Source of the DNA: Campylobacteraceae bacterium
Lineage (GTDB): Bacteria; Campylobacterota; Campylobacteria; Campylobacterales; Sulfurovaceae
Length of the DNA: 10,351 nucleotides
Direction of reading: 5' to 3'
NCBI GenBank assembly: GCA_026985655.1
Contig: JALSQB010000138.1
Location: 1 to 10,351, forward strand
Shown here: positions 1 to 6,117 of the stretch, one piece after another
Layout: every line of letters starts with the position of its first letter
How positions within the stretch are numbered: the stretch's first letter is position 1
Notes under the pieces: generated by a model
Database searches by the model: none
The model's input: the letters and a program-made list of their open reading frames with translations, nothing else
What the model was told of the DNA's origin: nothing
Position numbers and translations under genes: made by a program

Positions 1-630
1 GATAATTTTATAAAAGATTCGATGCACGAGATTAATACCCCTTTAAGTATTATTAATCTTAATACCGATCTTTTTGCCAATAAATATGGTGATAATAAAT
101 ATCTACAACGTATTAAGTCTGCATCAAAAACATTGGCTACCATTTATGATGATATGGACTATTTAATTAAGAGAGGGCGTATTGTCCATAACAATAATGA
201 AATAGATTTTAGTATTTTTCTTCAAAATAGAGTTGATTATTTTCAAGAGATTGCCAATTTAAAAAAGATAGAAATAGTCATTGAGATAGAGAAAGATATA
301 AGATATCATTTTTCAAAGACAAAATTGCAACGGATTATTGACAATACTATCTCTAATGCCATAAAATATAGTCATGACAATAGTTCCATAGAAATAGCAC
401 TCTATAAACAAGATAATGAACTTGTTTTTTTAGTTAAAGATTATGGGGTGGGTATTGCCAATGTCAATAAAATATTTTCGCGTTATTATCGAGAAAATGA
501 GTCCAAAGGGGGGTTTGGTATTGGTCTAAATATTGTTAAAGATATTATTGATGAAGAGGGAATAGTTTTAACGGTAACATCAAAAGTTGATGAAGGGACT
601 ACATTCTCTTATCTCTTCTCTTTAGATTAA
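1..630 (+). CDS. Sensor histidine kinase, C-terminal part (5' end outside window)
   Basis: The reading frame is already open at base 1, so the ATG at 22 is internal and the gene starts upstream. Visible residues run from the dimerisation/phosphoacceptor domain to the end of the ATPase domain. The H-box is HEINTPLS with the phosphorylatable His at visible residue 9. The HATPase_c domain has an N-box (DNTISNAIKYS, about residues 114-124), a G1 box (DYGVGI, about 147-152), a short F-box region (IFSRYYR) and a G2 box (GGFGIGL, about 170-176). The H-box carries Ile-Asn where HELRTPL is usual. No sensor or membrane segment is visible. The protein should autophosphorylate and pass phosphate to a response regulator, probably encoded just upstream. 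Its position directly before soxX, and the tandem repeat in the soxX promoter, suggest control of sox expression; that link is inferred. The kinase call is very sure. Confidence 0.93.
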   Translation, partial: DNFIKDSMHEINTPLSIINLNTDLFANKYGDNKYLQRIKSASKTLATIYDDMDYLIKRGRIVHNNNEIDFSIFLQNRVDYFQEIANLKKIEIVIEIEKDIRYHFSKTKLQRIIDNTISNAIKYSHDNSSIEIALYKQDNELVFLVKDYGVGIANVNKIFSRYYRENESKGGFGIGLNIVKDIIDEEGIVLTVTSKVDEGTTFSYLFSLD

Positions 631-676
631 TACTTATTTATACAAATTATATATACTTATGTTATATAATAAAAAT

Positions 677-697
677 TTTTACACTTCTTTTACACTT
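677..697 (+). promoter_or_regulatory. Tandem direct repeat, candidate response-regulator operator
   Basis: TTTTACACTT occurs at 677-686 and again at 688-697, a perfect 10-bp repeat with an 11-bp period, so both copies face the same side of the helix. It covers the place where a -35 element would lie relative to the -10 at 704-709, and there is no good TTGACA there. OmpR/PhoB-family response regulators bind repeats of this geometry, often replacing the -35. With a histidine kinase gene ending just upstream, the repeat is a natural candidate for its partner regulator. The repeat is directly visible; the regulator is inferred. Confidence 0.55.
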
Positions 698-700
698 ATT

Positions 701-709
701 TGTTATAGT
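701..709 (+). promoter_or_regulatory. Extended -10 promoter of the sox operon
   Basis: TGTTATAGT matches an extended -10 (TG, one base, then TATAGT at 704-709). Transcription would start at about 715-718, leaving a short leader of about 25 nt before the soxX ATG at 742. It is the best promoter in the 111-bp gap between the kinase and soxX. Extended -10 boxes with weak -35 elements are typical of Campylobacterota sigma-70 promoters. Confidence 0.6.
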
Positions 710-741
710 ACTTCTACAAATACTAAATAAAAGGAGTTTTA

Positions 742-1299
742 ATGAAGAAAAGTATAAAGTTACTTACTTTATCTACTGTTGTAATTCTTGCCACGTCTGT
801 ATCGCTTTGTGCTGTTGATTTGACAAAAGCTTACGATATGCCAGATGCAAGTAAGATGATAGAGAAAGATTTACTCAAAGAGCCTACTAAATTTACATTA
901 CCAAAGAGTTGTAAGTTAGATGATTTAGAGTCTATTGCACGAGGTAAATTCTTTTTTCATAATTTAAATGGTAAAAAAGCCAAAGGCAAAGCACCTAAAG
1001 GTGTAAAAAAGTTTGTTGAAAAAAATGGTAAAAAGAAGCCAAAGCAGTTTGGGAACTGTGTCGCCTGTCACAATATCGAAGGTGCTAAAGGTGGTGGAAA
1101 TATTGGACCAGATTTAAGTAACTATAAAAAACTTTTTCTTGATACTAAAGCCAGAGATGCTCAATTTATTTATCAAAAAATTGCAGATGCACGTATTGAC
1201 AATCCAAACACACACATGACAATTAACTTAACGACTAAACTATTTAGTGAATCAGAAATTTGTGACCTAACAGCCTATGTTATGTCAGAAAAAAAATAA
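742..1299 (+). CDS. soxX: SoxX, c-type cytochrome subunit of the SoxXA complex
   Basis: SoxX is the electron-carrying monoheme partner of SoxA. SoxXA oxidatively joins thiosulfate to the carrier cysteine of SoxY in the periplasm. The 185-residue protein has a Sec signal peptide (MKKSIKLLTLSTVVILATS, cleavage around residues 23-24). Its single heme motif CVACH is at 106-110, followed by GGGNIGPDL, a usual SoxX context. The likely distal Met ligand is M159 in NTHMT. The C-terminal helix (SESEICDLTAYVMS) is typical of cytochrome c. A lysine-rich stretch, residues 78-101 with 12 Lys in 24, precedes the heme motif and looks like an insertion. The start is set by AAGGAG at 731-736, five bases before the ATG. 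It is the first gene of the operon; soxY follows after 9 bp. Confidence 0.93.
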   Translation: MKKSIKLLTLSTVVILATSVSLCAVDLTKAYDMPDASKMIEKDLLKEPTKFTLPKSCKLDDLESIARGKFFFHNLNGKKAKGKAPKGVKKFVEKNGKKKPKQFGNCVACHNIEGAKGGGNIGPDLSNYKKLFLDTKARDAQFIYQKIADARIDNPNTHMTINLTTKLFSESEICDLTAYVMSEKK

Positions 1300-1308
1300 G
1301 GAGAAGAG

Positions 1309-1788
1309 ATGGAAAGAAGAAAGTTTATACAAAGTATGTTCAGTGCTTCAGCAGTAGCTGTAGTTGCTACCCCAATGGGTGCATTTGCCAAAGAGGAGAA
1401 AAAAGCTTCTAAAAAAGGTCCAAATGATATGTCATTTGATGATGCAGTCAAAGCGATTACTGATGGTAAAGAGGTAAAAGATAGTGATAAAGTGAAGCTA
1501 AGTGTACCTGAAATTGCAGAAAATGGTGCAGTTGTTCCTGTAAAAGTTAATGTTGATCATCCAATGGAAGAGAAAAATTATGTAAAAGCAATCCATGTGC
1601 TAAACACAGCAAATGGTAATGCACGATGTGCTGATATTATGCTAACATCTGCTAATGCTGAAGGCTATTTTGCAACTAGAATAAAATTAAGTAAAACTCA
1701 AGAGGTTGTGGCATTGGTAGAGCTTAGTGATGGTTCTTTTATTAAGTCTGCTAAAAGTGTAAAAGTAACCATTGGTGGTTGTGGTTGA
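1309..1788 (+). CDS. soxY: SoxY, sulfur-carrier subunit of SoxYZ
   Basis: SoxY carries the sulfur intermediates of the Sox cycle as a thioconjugate on a cysteine in a flexible C-terminal arm, and acts as a heterodimer with SoxZ. The 159-residue precursor has a Tat signal peptide (RRKFIQSMFSASAVAVVA, twin Arg at residues 3-4, cleavage after GAFA near 27). The carrier cysteine is C158 in the terminal TIGGCG; the protein ends one Gly short of the textbook GGCGG motif. A second cysteine, C107 (NARCADI), lies in the folded domain. The body HPMEEKNYVKAIHVL is typical of SoxY. The start is supported by AAGGAG at 1298-1303, overlapping the soxX stop. SoxYZ is normally exported by Tat as a preformed dimer, so this signal probably also exports SoxZ. 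Confidence 0.93.
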   Translation: MERRKFIQSMFSASAVAVVATPMGAFAKEEKKASKKGPNDMSFDDAVKAITDGKEVKDSDKVKLSVPEIAENGAVVPVKVNVDHPMEEKNYVKAIHVLNTANGNARCADIMLTSANAEGYFATRIKLSKTQEVVALVELSDGSFIKSAKSVKVTIGGCG

Positions 1789-1888
1789 TTTAATGTCTTT
1801 CGGGGTTAAAGCTTCCGATTTTTAAAGATAAATTAGAATTTGCCTTTGGGCATACGTTAATAGTTAAAAAGTAATTAAGGGATAGAAA
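1789..1888 (+). other. Noncoding gap between soxY and soxZ with a weak stem-loop
   Basis: There are 100 bp between two genes whose products form a heterodimer, while the other sox genes are 4-9 bp apart. No credible gene is present; the only ATG (1793) gives a 10-codon frame without a ribosome binding site. A weak imperfect stem is possible: CGGGG (1801-1805) with TTCCG (1813-1817), using two G-U pairs, flanked by TCTTT (1796-1800) and AAAGA (1824-1828). A 4-bp hairpin TGCC/GGCA lies around 1850. No T-run follows either, so they are not clear terminators. Decayed sequence or an mRNA-processing site are both possible. Confidence 0.4.
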
Positions 1889-2227
1889 ATGGCTGAAAAA
1901 AGAAAATCAATGATAAAAATCAAACCAAAAAAATATAAAGTTGGAGATGTTGTAAAAGTTGACTTTATTGTTATCCACCCAATGGATACAGGTATGAAAA
2001 AAGATAAAAAGACAGGAGAAATTAAACCTGCACACTACATAGATAGTATTAAATTTTCATTTGATGGTAAACCATTTACCACAATGAAAGTATGGGAATC
2101 TGTATCTACCAACCCATATTTTTCTGTAAAATATAAAGTGACAGGAAAAGGTAAAATTACGGTTGATTATACCGATAACCAAGGAGAGAAAAACTCTAAA
2201 AGCAAAAAAATTAAACCAAAAGGATAG
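1889..2227 (+). CDS. soxZ: SoxZ, partner subunit of the SoxYZ sulfur carrier
   Basis: SoxZ is the immunoglobulin-like partner that pairs with SoxY and presents its carrier arm to SoxXA and SoxB. The 112-residue protein is of normal family length, has no signal peptide and no cysteine, and is very basic. Family hallmarks are HPMDTG near residues 30-35, the stretch around AHYIDSIKFSFDGKPF, and NPYFSVKYKV. Absence of a signal peptide is expected because SoxZ hitch-hikes on the Tat signal of SoxY. The ribosome binding site is AAGGGA at 1877-1882. soxA starts 4 bp after the stop, so the two are probably translated together. Confidence 0.93.
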   Translation: MAEKRKSMIKIKPKKYKVGDVVKVDFIVIHPMDTGMKKDKKTGEIKPAHYIDSIKFSFDGKPFTTMKVWESVSTNPYFSVKYKVTGKGKITVDYTDNQGEKNSKSKKIKPKG

Positions 2228-2231
2228 AAGT

Positions 2232-2996
2232 ATGAAAAAATTATTACTACCTTTAGCACTAATGGTAACCGTTGCTTCTGCTGGAGAGCAGTTTGCAATG
2301 AGTGATGCCGATAGAGCAATGTATAAGGAAATGTTAGAGAATAATCCAGCTGATATTTACGTTGAAGAGGGTGGAGAAATTCTTGATGAACAACTTGGTG
2401 GAGAAGAAGCACTGGCAAAGTTTTTAGGTGTGACTGAAAAAGAGCTTCCAAAATATATTGCAGGTTTCCCACGATACATTAAAAAACTTGGAAATGTTGT
2501 CGGTATTGACCAAGTGTTACAAGCGATGGAAGTTGAGCAAGGTAAAAAGAAGACAAAGCTTAAAAGTGGAAAGATGTTCTCCATGTTAGCGTATGTTAAA
2601 TCATTGGCAAATGATGAGAAATTTACCATTGACATTAAAGCCGATGAACATATCAAAGCCTCTTATGAGTTAGGTAAAAAGACATTTATGACAGCTAGAG
2701 GAGGAAGAGGATTATCATGTAACAGTTGTCACTCTTCTGATATTGTCGGTCAAGTTCTTAGAACACAACCTCTTCCAGACCTTGGTAAAGTAGGTGCAGG
2801 TGCTACATGGCCAGCTTATAGAATGACAAAATCAAGCCTAAGAACACTTCAAAGAAGATTTCAAGGGTGTATGAAAAATGCTTTACTTAAAGTCATACCA
2901 ATTGGTTCAAAAGAGATGGTTGGGTTAGAAGTTTACATCTCAACATTAGCACAAAAAGAGAAAAAAGAGATTGCCATTCCAGGCTTGAAACGATAA
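2232..2996 (+). CDS. soxA: SoxA, catalytic cytochrome subunit of SoxXA (monoheme form)
   Basis: SoxA holds the active-site heme where thiosulfate is coupled to SoxY. The chosen start at 2232 gives 254 residues with a clean Sec signal peptide (MKKLLLPLALMVTVASAG) and uses AAAAGGA at 2218-2224; an in-frame upstream start would lie inside soxZ and lose the signal. One heme motif is present, CNSCH at 163-167. The Cys axial ligand that becomes a persulfide is C213 in RRFQGCMKNAL, a hallmark of SoxA. The N-terminal domain is present but has no CXXCH, so this is a monoheme SoxA, unlike the diheme SoxA of Rhodovulum. The soxB ATG follows 9 bp after the stop. Confidence 0.94.
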   Translation: MKKLLLPLALMVTVASAGEQFAMSDADRAMYKEMLENNPADIYVEEGGEILDEQLGGEEALAKFLGVTEKELPKYIAGFPRYIKKLGNVVGIDQVLQAMEVEQGKKKTKLKSGKMFSMLAYVKSLANDEKFTIDIKADEHIKASYELGKKTFMTARGGRGLSCNSCHSSDIVGQVLRTQPLPDLGKVGAGATWPAYRMTKSSLRTLQRRFQGCMKNALLKVIPIGSKEMVGLEVYISTLAQKEKKEIAIPGLKR

Positions 2997-3005
2997 GGGG
3001 ATTTT

Positions 3006-4781
3006 ATGGATATTAGCAGAAGAGATTTTTTAAATATGGCAGGAGCTTTAGGTCTATTGGGTCTAAGCAGTGGAACACTTTTTGCAGGAGACAGCAAAGA
3101 GGTAAAAGCAAAGCTCAAAAAACTTACATTTTCAGATGTGGTGGCATTTGAGCCAAAAGGTAAAGCAACAATTTTACATATTTGTGATTTACACGCACAC
3201 ATAAAACCTCTCTATTGGAGAGAACCTTCTACGCTAATATCTGCAAAAAACTTGGTGGGAACACCTGGGTTTATCTGTGGAGATAGTTTTGAGAAGTACT
3301 ATAATATCAAAGCAGGTTCACTAGACCAATATTTTGATACCTATAAAAACTTTGAGACTTTGGCTGAGAAGTTTGGTATGATGGGTGGAATTTCCCATAT
3401 GAAACCAATTATTGACCATGTTAAAAAAGAGCGTGGAGATAAAAATGTGCTTCTACTCGATAGTGGAGATACATGGCAAGGAACAGCAGTTGCTCTCAAA
3501 ACTAAGGGAGAAGCGATTGTAGATGCTCAAAACTATTTGGGTGTTGATGTAATGGTTGGACACTGGGAGTTTACTTATGGGAAAGAGCGTGTTATGGAGC
3601 TTATTGAGAAATTAGATGGGAAATTTATCTCTCAAAATGTTCTTGACAATGACCCATTCTCTGACACTTTTGAAGAATCTGTGTTTCCTCCTTATACTAT
3701 TGAGGAGATTGGTGGAGCAAAAATTGGTATTATTGGGCAGTCATTTCCATTTACCTCAACAGCAAATCCAAAAAGATTTACAGAAAATTGGAGTTTTGCA
3801 CTCCGTCATGAGTCACTACAAGAGCATGTAAATCATCTCCGTAAAAAAGAGAAGGTTGATTGTATTGTTGTGCTAAGTCATGATGGTTTTTCAGTTGATC
3901 AAGAGTTAGCCAAAAAGGTCAAAGGGGTGGACTTCATTTTAAGTGGACATACCCATGACCCAAGTCCAGAGCCAATTATTGTTAATGATACGGTAATTAT
4001 TATCTCTGGAAGTCATGGTAAATATATTGGTCGTTTAGATTTAGATATTAAAGACAAAAAAGTAGCAGGCTATAACTTTAAACTTATTCCTGTGGCTTCA
4101 AATCTAATCCCTGCTGATAAAGCTGGAGAAGAATTAATAGCTAAAGCCTATAAACCATTTGATAAAGAGTTAAATGAAGTGTTGGGTACAACCAAAGGGA
4201 TTCTCTATAAACGAGATACATTCTACTCTACGTTTGATTCATTAATTGGTCAAGCAATTCAAGAGAAGATGAAATCTGATATTGTATTTACTCCTGGGTA
4301 CAGATGGGGAACAACAGTTCTTCCAGGTGGCGATATTTTAAAAGACAATGTTTATGAGATGACAGCGATTACCTATCCAGAGGTTTATACTTTTGATTTA
4401 AAGGGTCAAGTGATTGCAAATCTTATGGAAGATATTGCAGATAATGTATTTAATGCTAATCCATTACTGCAACAAGGTGGAGATATGAGCCGTCTAACAG
4501 GTGCTAGTTATAGTATTAAGATTGACGCACCATCGGGTAAACGTATCTCTGAGTTTAAAATAGGAGGTAAGCCAATAGATGTTAAAAAGACCTATCGAGT
4601 CTCCTCTTGGGGTGGAAACTTGCAGAGTGCAGGTGAGAACCTAGACAAAGAGACTCCTGCTGTTTATGAGATAGTTAGTGACTATATTCGTAAGAAAAAA
4701 GTGGTAGATATAAGCATGGATTCTAATGTGAAGGTGTTAGATTACAGTTGTGGTTGTCCTGCTAAAGGGGCAAAGTGTTAA
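3006..4781 (+). CDS. soxB: SoxB, dimanganese thiosulfohydrolase
   Basis: SoxB hydrolyses the sulfone from SoxY-S-sulfonates to release sulfate in the periplasm. The 591-residue protein belongs to the 5'-nucleotidase/metallophosphatase family. It has a Tat signal (SRRDFLNMAGALG, residues 4-16, cleavage near 28). Metal-site motifs are in order: DLHAH (61-65), DSGDTWQG (152-159, D155), the SoxB-type GHWEFTYG (185-192), SHDG (291-294, H292) and GHTHDP (314-319, H315 and H317). The C-terminal 5'-nucleotidase domain is present, including SSWGGNLQ. Oddly, the protein ends in a cysteine-rich tail, YSCGCPAKGAKC, with C582, C584 and C591. The start is supported by AAGGGG at 2995-3000. It is the last gene of the sox core; no soxC or soxD follows. 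Confidence 0.96.
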   Translation: MDISRRDFLNMAGALGLLGLSSGTLFAGDSKEVKAKLKKLTFSDVVAFEPKGKATILHICDLHAHIKPLYWREPSTLISAKNLVGTPGFICGDSFEKYYNIKAGSLDQYFDTYKNFETLAEKFGMMGGISHMKPIIDHVKKERGDKNVLLLDSGDTWQGTAVALKTKGEAIVDAQNYLGVDVMVGHWEFTYGKERVMELIEKLDGKFISQNVLDNDPFSDTFEESVFPPYTIEEIGGAKIGIIGQSFPFTSTANPKRFTENWSFALRHESLQEHVNHLRKKEKVDCIVVLSHDGFSVDQELAKKVKGVDFILSGHTHDPSPEPIIVNDTVIIISGSHGKYIGRLDLDIKDKKVAGYNFKLIPVASNLIPADKAGEELIAKAYKPFDKELNEVLGTTKGILYKRDTFYSTFDSLIGQAIQEKMKSDIVFTPGYRWGTTVLPGGDILKDNVYEMTAITYPEVYTFDLKGQVIANLMEDIADNVFNANPLLQQGGDMSRLTGASYSIKIDAPSGKRISEFKIGGKPIDVKKTYRVSSWGGNLQSAGENLDKETPAVYEIVSDYIRKKKVVDISMDSNVKVLDYSCGCPAKGAKC

Positions 4782-4789
4782 ATGAGGAT

Positions 4790-4810
4790 GATGTGATAAA
4801 ATATCACATC
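4790..4810 (+). promoter_or_regulatory. Perfect palindrome, candidate operator or mRNA hairpin before the porin gene
   Basis: Arms GATGTGATA (4790-4798) and TATCACATC (4802-4810) are perfectly complementary around a central AAA. There is no T-run after it, so it is a poor terminator. It lies about 10-30 bp upstream of a possible -10 and would overlap the -35 position, which suits a regulator site. It resembles the TGTGA-TCACA pattern of CRP/FNR-family sites, but with a 7-bp rather than 6-bp spacer. A soxB 3' mRNA-stabilising hairpin is the alternative. Confidence 0.5.
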
Positions 4811-4819
4811 TAGTATAGA

Positions 4820-4825
4820 TACAAT
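4820..4825 (+). promoter_or_regulatory. Possible -10 element for the porin gene
   Basis: TACAAT fits a -10 box and lies 20 bp before the porin ATG; an overlapping alternative is TATAGA at 4814-4819. There is no recognisable -35, and the preceding palindrome occupies that position. If used, it would let the porin be made separately from the sox operon. The evidence is a weak motif match only. Confidence 0.3.
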
Positions 4826-4845
4826 ATATTACAAAGGATGTCAAA

Positions 4846-6003
4846 ATGAAAAACAATAACATGATTAAATTAGCAACAGGTTTAGCAGCAGTACTACTAT
4901 TAACTGCCACAGCAAATGCAGAGGATAAAAAACCATTTAGTAAACAAAAATTCTTTGGTTTTTCTCAAATTGGGGTAGAAGCAGGAGATGGTGCAAAAAA
5001 ATCTAAAGATGCCAAATTTAGAATGGATGCAGACCGTATTCGTTTGGGTTGGAAATACTTCTCTGGACCACTAGCAGCCAAAGTCTTTTTAGATTTCTCT
5101 AAAACAGGTGATTCTGGCGCAGGTATGCCAAATATGATTAAAGATGCTTTTATTTCCTATAAAATGAGTGGGGCAGCGGTTGTTAAAGCAGGTATGATTA
5201 AGACACCAGTGGGTATGGGCTTTACCATTCCAGGGTGGAATCTTGATGTTATTAAAAGAGGATTTGACAAAAAACTAGCATTTGAGAGAGCTTCAGGGCT
5301 TATGCTTTCTGGTCGTGATATTGGAGGAAATGGTAAAGTAAATGGTTTAGAGATGGGTCACGAGCGTCCTTGGCATGGATTTGGGTACGATATTATGGTC
5401 GCAGGTCAAACAGGTCGTTCAGGTGCAGTTACCAATGCTAAAGTAGGAGATGACAATGCTTTCATGGGACGTATGATGTACGATAATGGTCAAATGGTAC
5501 ACGTTGAAGCAGGTTATGGAATCTCTAAAAGTGCAGGTGGTATTGCTGGATTTAAAAAATCAGATGGTACGACAGTTGGTGCAACTGGTACAGAAGATTA
5601 TAAACTGATGAACGTTGGACTTGATTCTCACTTTGAGGGGGCAAACTTTAAAGCAGAGTACTATGATGCACAAAACATTAAAGGAACTAAGGGGTGGGAC
5701 ATGAATACCTTGGCACTTACAGGTACATACTATGTAACCGATACTTTAGAGTTGGCTGTCAAAGATATTCGTGGTACAGAGACACGTGGTGGAAGTGATG
5801 CAAAAGCAGCCAATACCTATTTGGGTATTAACTACTATATCAATCCAAAAAACAATAAAATGGATAGAAAAAACAGACGTTCAAGAAATCAACATAGAGT
5901 ACAGTTAAACTATGTTTTAACTGATGTTGATAGTGGCTTTAAAGGGGTAGGTGCATTGTTTAAAAAAGATGCTATCTTAGCTCAATACCAATTTAAATTT
6001 TAG
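4846..6003 (+). CDS. Outer-membrane porin, phosphate-selective porin (OprO/OprP)-like
   Basis: This is a 385-residue exported beta-barrel protein. The N-terminus has a Sec signal (hydrophobic LATGLAAVLLLTATANA, cleavage near residue 25). The mature part is made of short alternating strands (ADRIRLGWKY, AAKVFLDFS, AVVKAGMIKTPVG). It ends in QYQFKF with a terminal Phe, the standard signal for assembly into the outer membrane by BAM. The pattern of an early strand with basic residues, then a KTPVG turn and a SGRDIGG turn, resembles the OprO/OprP porin family. The substrate cannot be read from the sequence; its place directly after soxB suggests passage of thiosulfate or another sulfur anion, which is inference. 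AAAGGA at 4833-4838 supports the start. Confidence is high for porin, moderate for the subfamily. Confidence 0.8.
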   Translation: MKNNNMIKLATGLAAVLLLTATANAEDKKPFSKQKFFGFSQIGVEAGDGAKKSKDAKFRMDADRIRLGWKYFSGPLAAKVFLDFSKTGDSGAGMPNMIKDAFISYKMSGAAVVKAGMIKTPVGMGFTIPGWNLDVIKRGFDKKLAFERASGLMLSGRDIGGNGKVNGLEMGHERPWHGFGYDIMVAGQTGRSGAVTNAKVGDDNAFMGRMMYDNGQMVHVEAGYGISKSAGGIAGFKKSDGTTVGATGTEDYKLMNVGLDSHFEGANFKAEYYDAQNIKGTKGWDMNTLALTGTYYVTDTLELAVKDIRGTETRGGSDAKAANTYLGINYYINPKNNKMDRKNRRSRNQHRVQLNYVLTDVDSGFKGVGALFKKDAILAQYQFKF

Positions 6004-6006
6004 TCA

Positions 6007-6031
6007 ATATTGAGGAGTTTCTCCTCAATAT
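6007..6031 (+). terminator. Stem-loop after the porin gene, possible terminator
   Basis: A perfect 11-bp stem (ATATTGAGGAG at 6007-6017 with CTCCTCAATAT at 6021-6031) closes on a TTT loop, starting three bases after the porin stop codon. The following sequence is AT-rich (ATTTATATA) but lacks a clean T-run, so termination may be partial. Its location suits either termination or protection of the porin mRNA 3' end. Confidence 0.5.
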
Positions 6032-6032
6032 A

Positions 6033-6107
6033 TTTATATAAAAGTAAGCATAAACGAATTTTTCAATTTACTCCTTTTCTCCTTGTTTATGCTTACTTTT
6101 ATATAAA
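6033..6107 (+). repeat. Perfect 23-bp inverted repeat with an anti-Shine-Dalgarno loop
   Basis: Arms 6033-6055 and 6085-6107 are perfectly complementary over 23 bases and enclose a 29-nt loop. The loop contains CTCCTTT (6071-6077), the exact complement of the ribosome binding site AAAGGAG (6105-6111) of the next gene, and a second CTCCTT at 6079-6084. The 3' arm also includes the first three bases of that binding site. Two mutually exclusive structures are therefore possible: the long hairpin, which leaves GGAG just outside the stem, or loop pairing to the binding site, which hides it. The sequence facts are directly visible; a translational switch is inferred. The short length and lack of flanking duplications argue against a mobile element. 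Confidence 0.75.
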
Positions 6108-6117
6108 GGAGATAGAA

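Noticed and set aside
2163..2231. Upstream in-frame start for soxA
   Set aside because: It lies inside soxZ, has no ribosome binding site and would put 23 basic residues before an otherwise perfect signal peptide that begins at 2232.
2167..3202. Minus-strand open frames opposite soxA and the start of soxB
   Set aside because: They are shadows of well-identified sox genes, without family motifs or ribosome binding sites. The same applies to minus-strand frames around 6594-7024 and 7248-7598.
3616..3831. 71-codon plus-strand frame inside soxB
   Set aside because: It is an out-of-frame shadow of the metallophosphatase domain with no start signals.
4790..4810. Canonical CRP site
   Set aside because: TGTGA and TCACA are present, but the spacer is 7 bp rather than 6, so it is listed only as a candidate operator.
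6033..6107. Miniature transposon bounded by 23-bp inverted repeats
   Set aside because: Only 29 bases separate the arms, no target duplication is visible at the ends, and the loop complements the adjacent ribosome binding site, which fits an RNA structure better.
6010..6117. TTG start extending the cytochrome c/thioredoxin gene
   Set aside because: The extension is translated hairpin sequence; the ATG at 6118 has AAAGGAG seven to thirteen bases upstream and begins a clean signal peptide.
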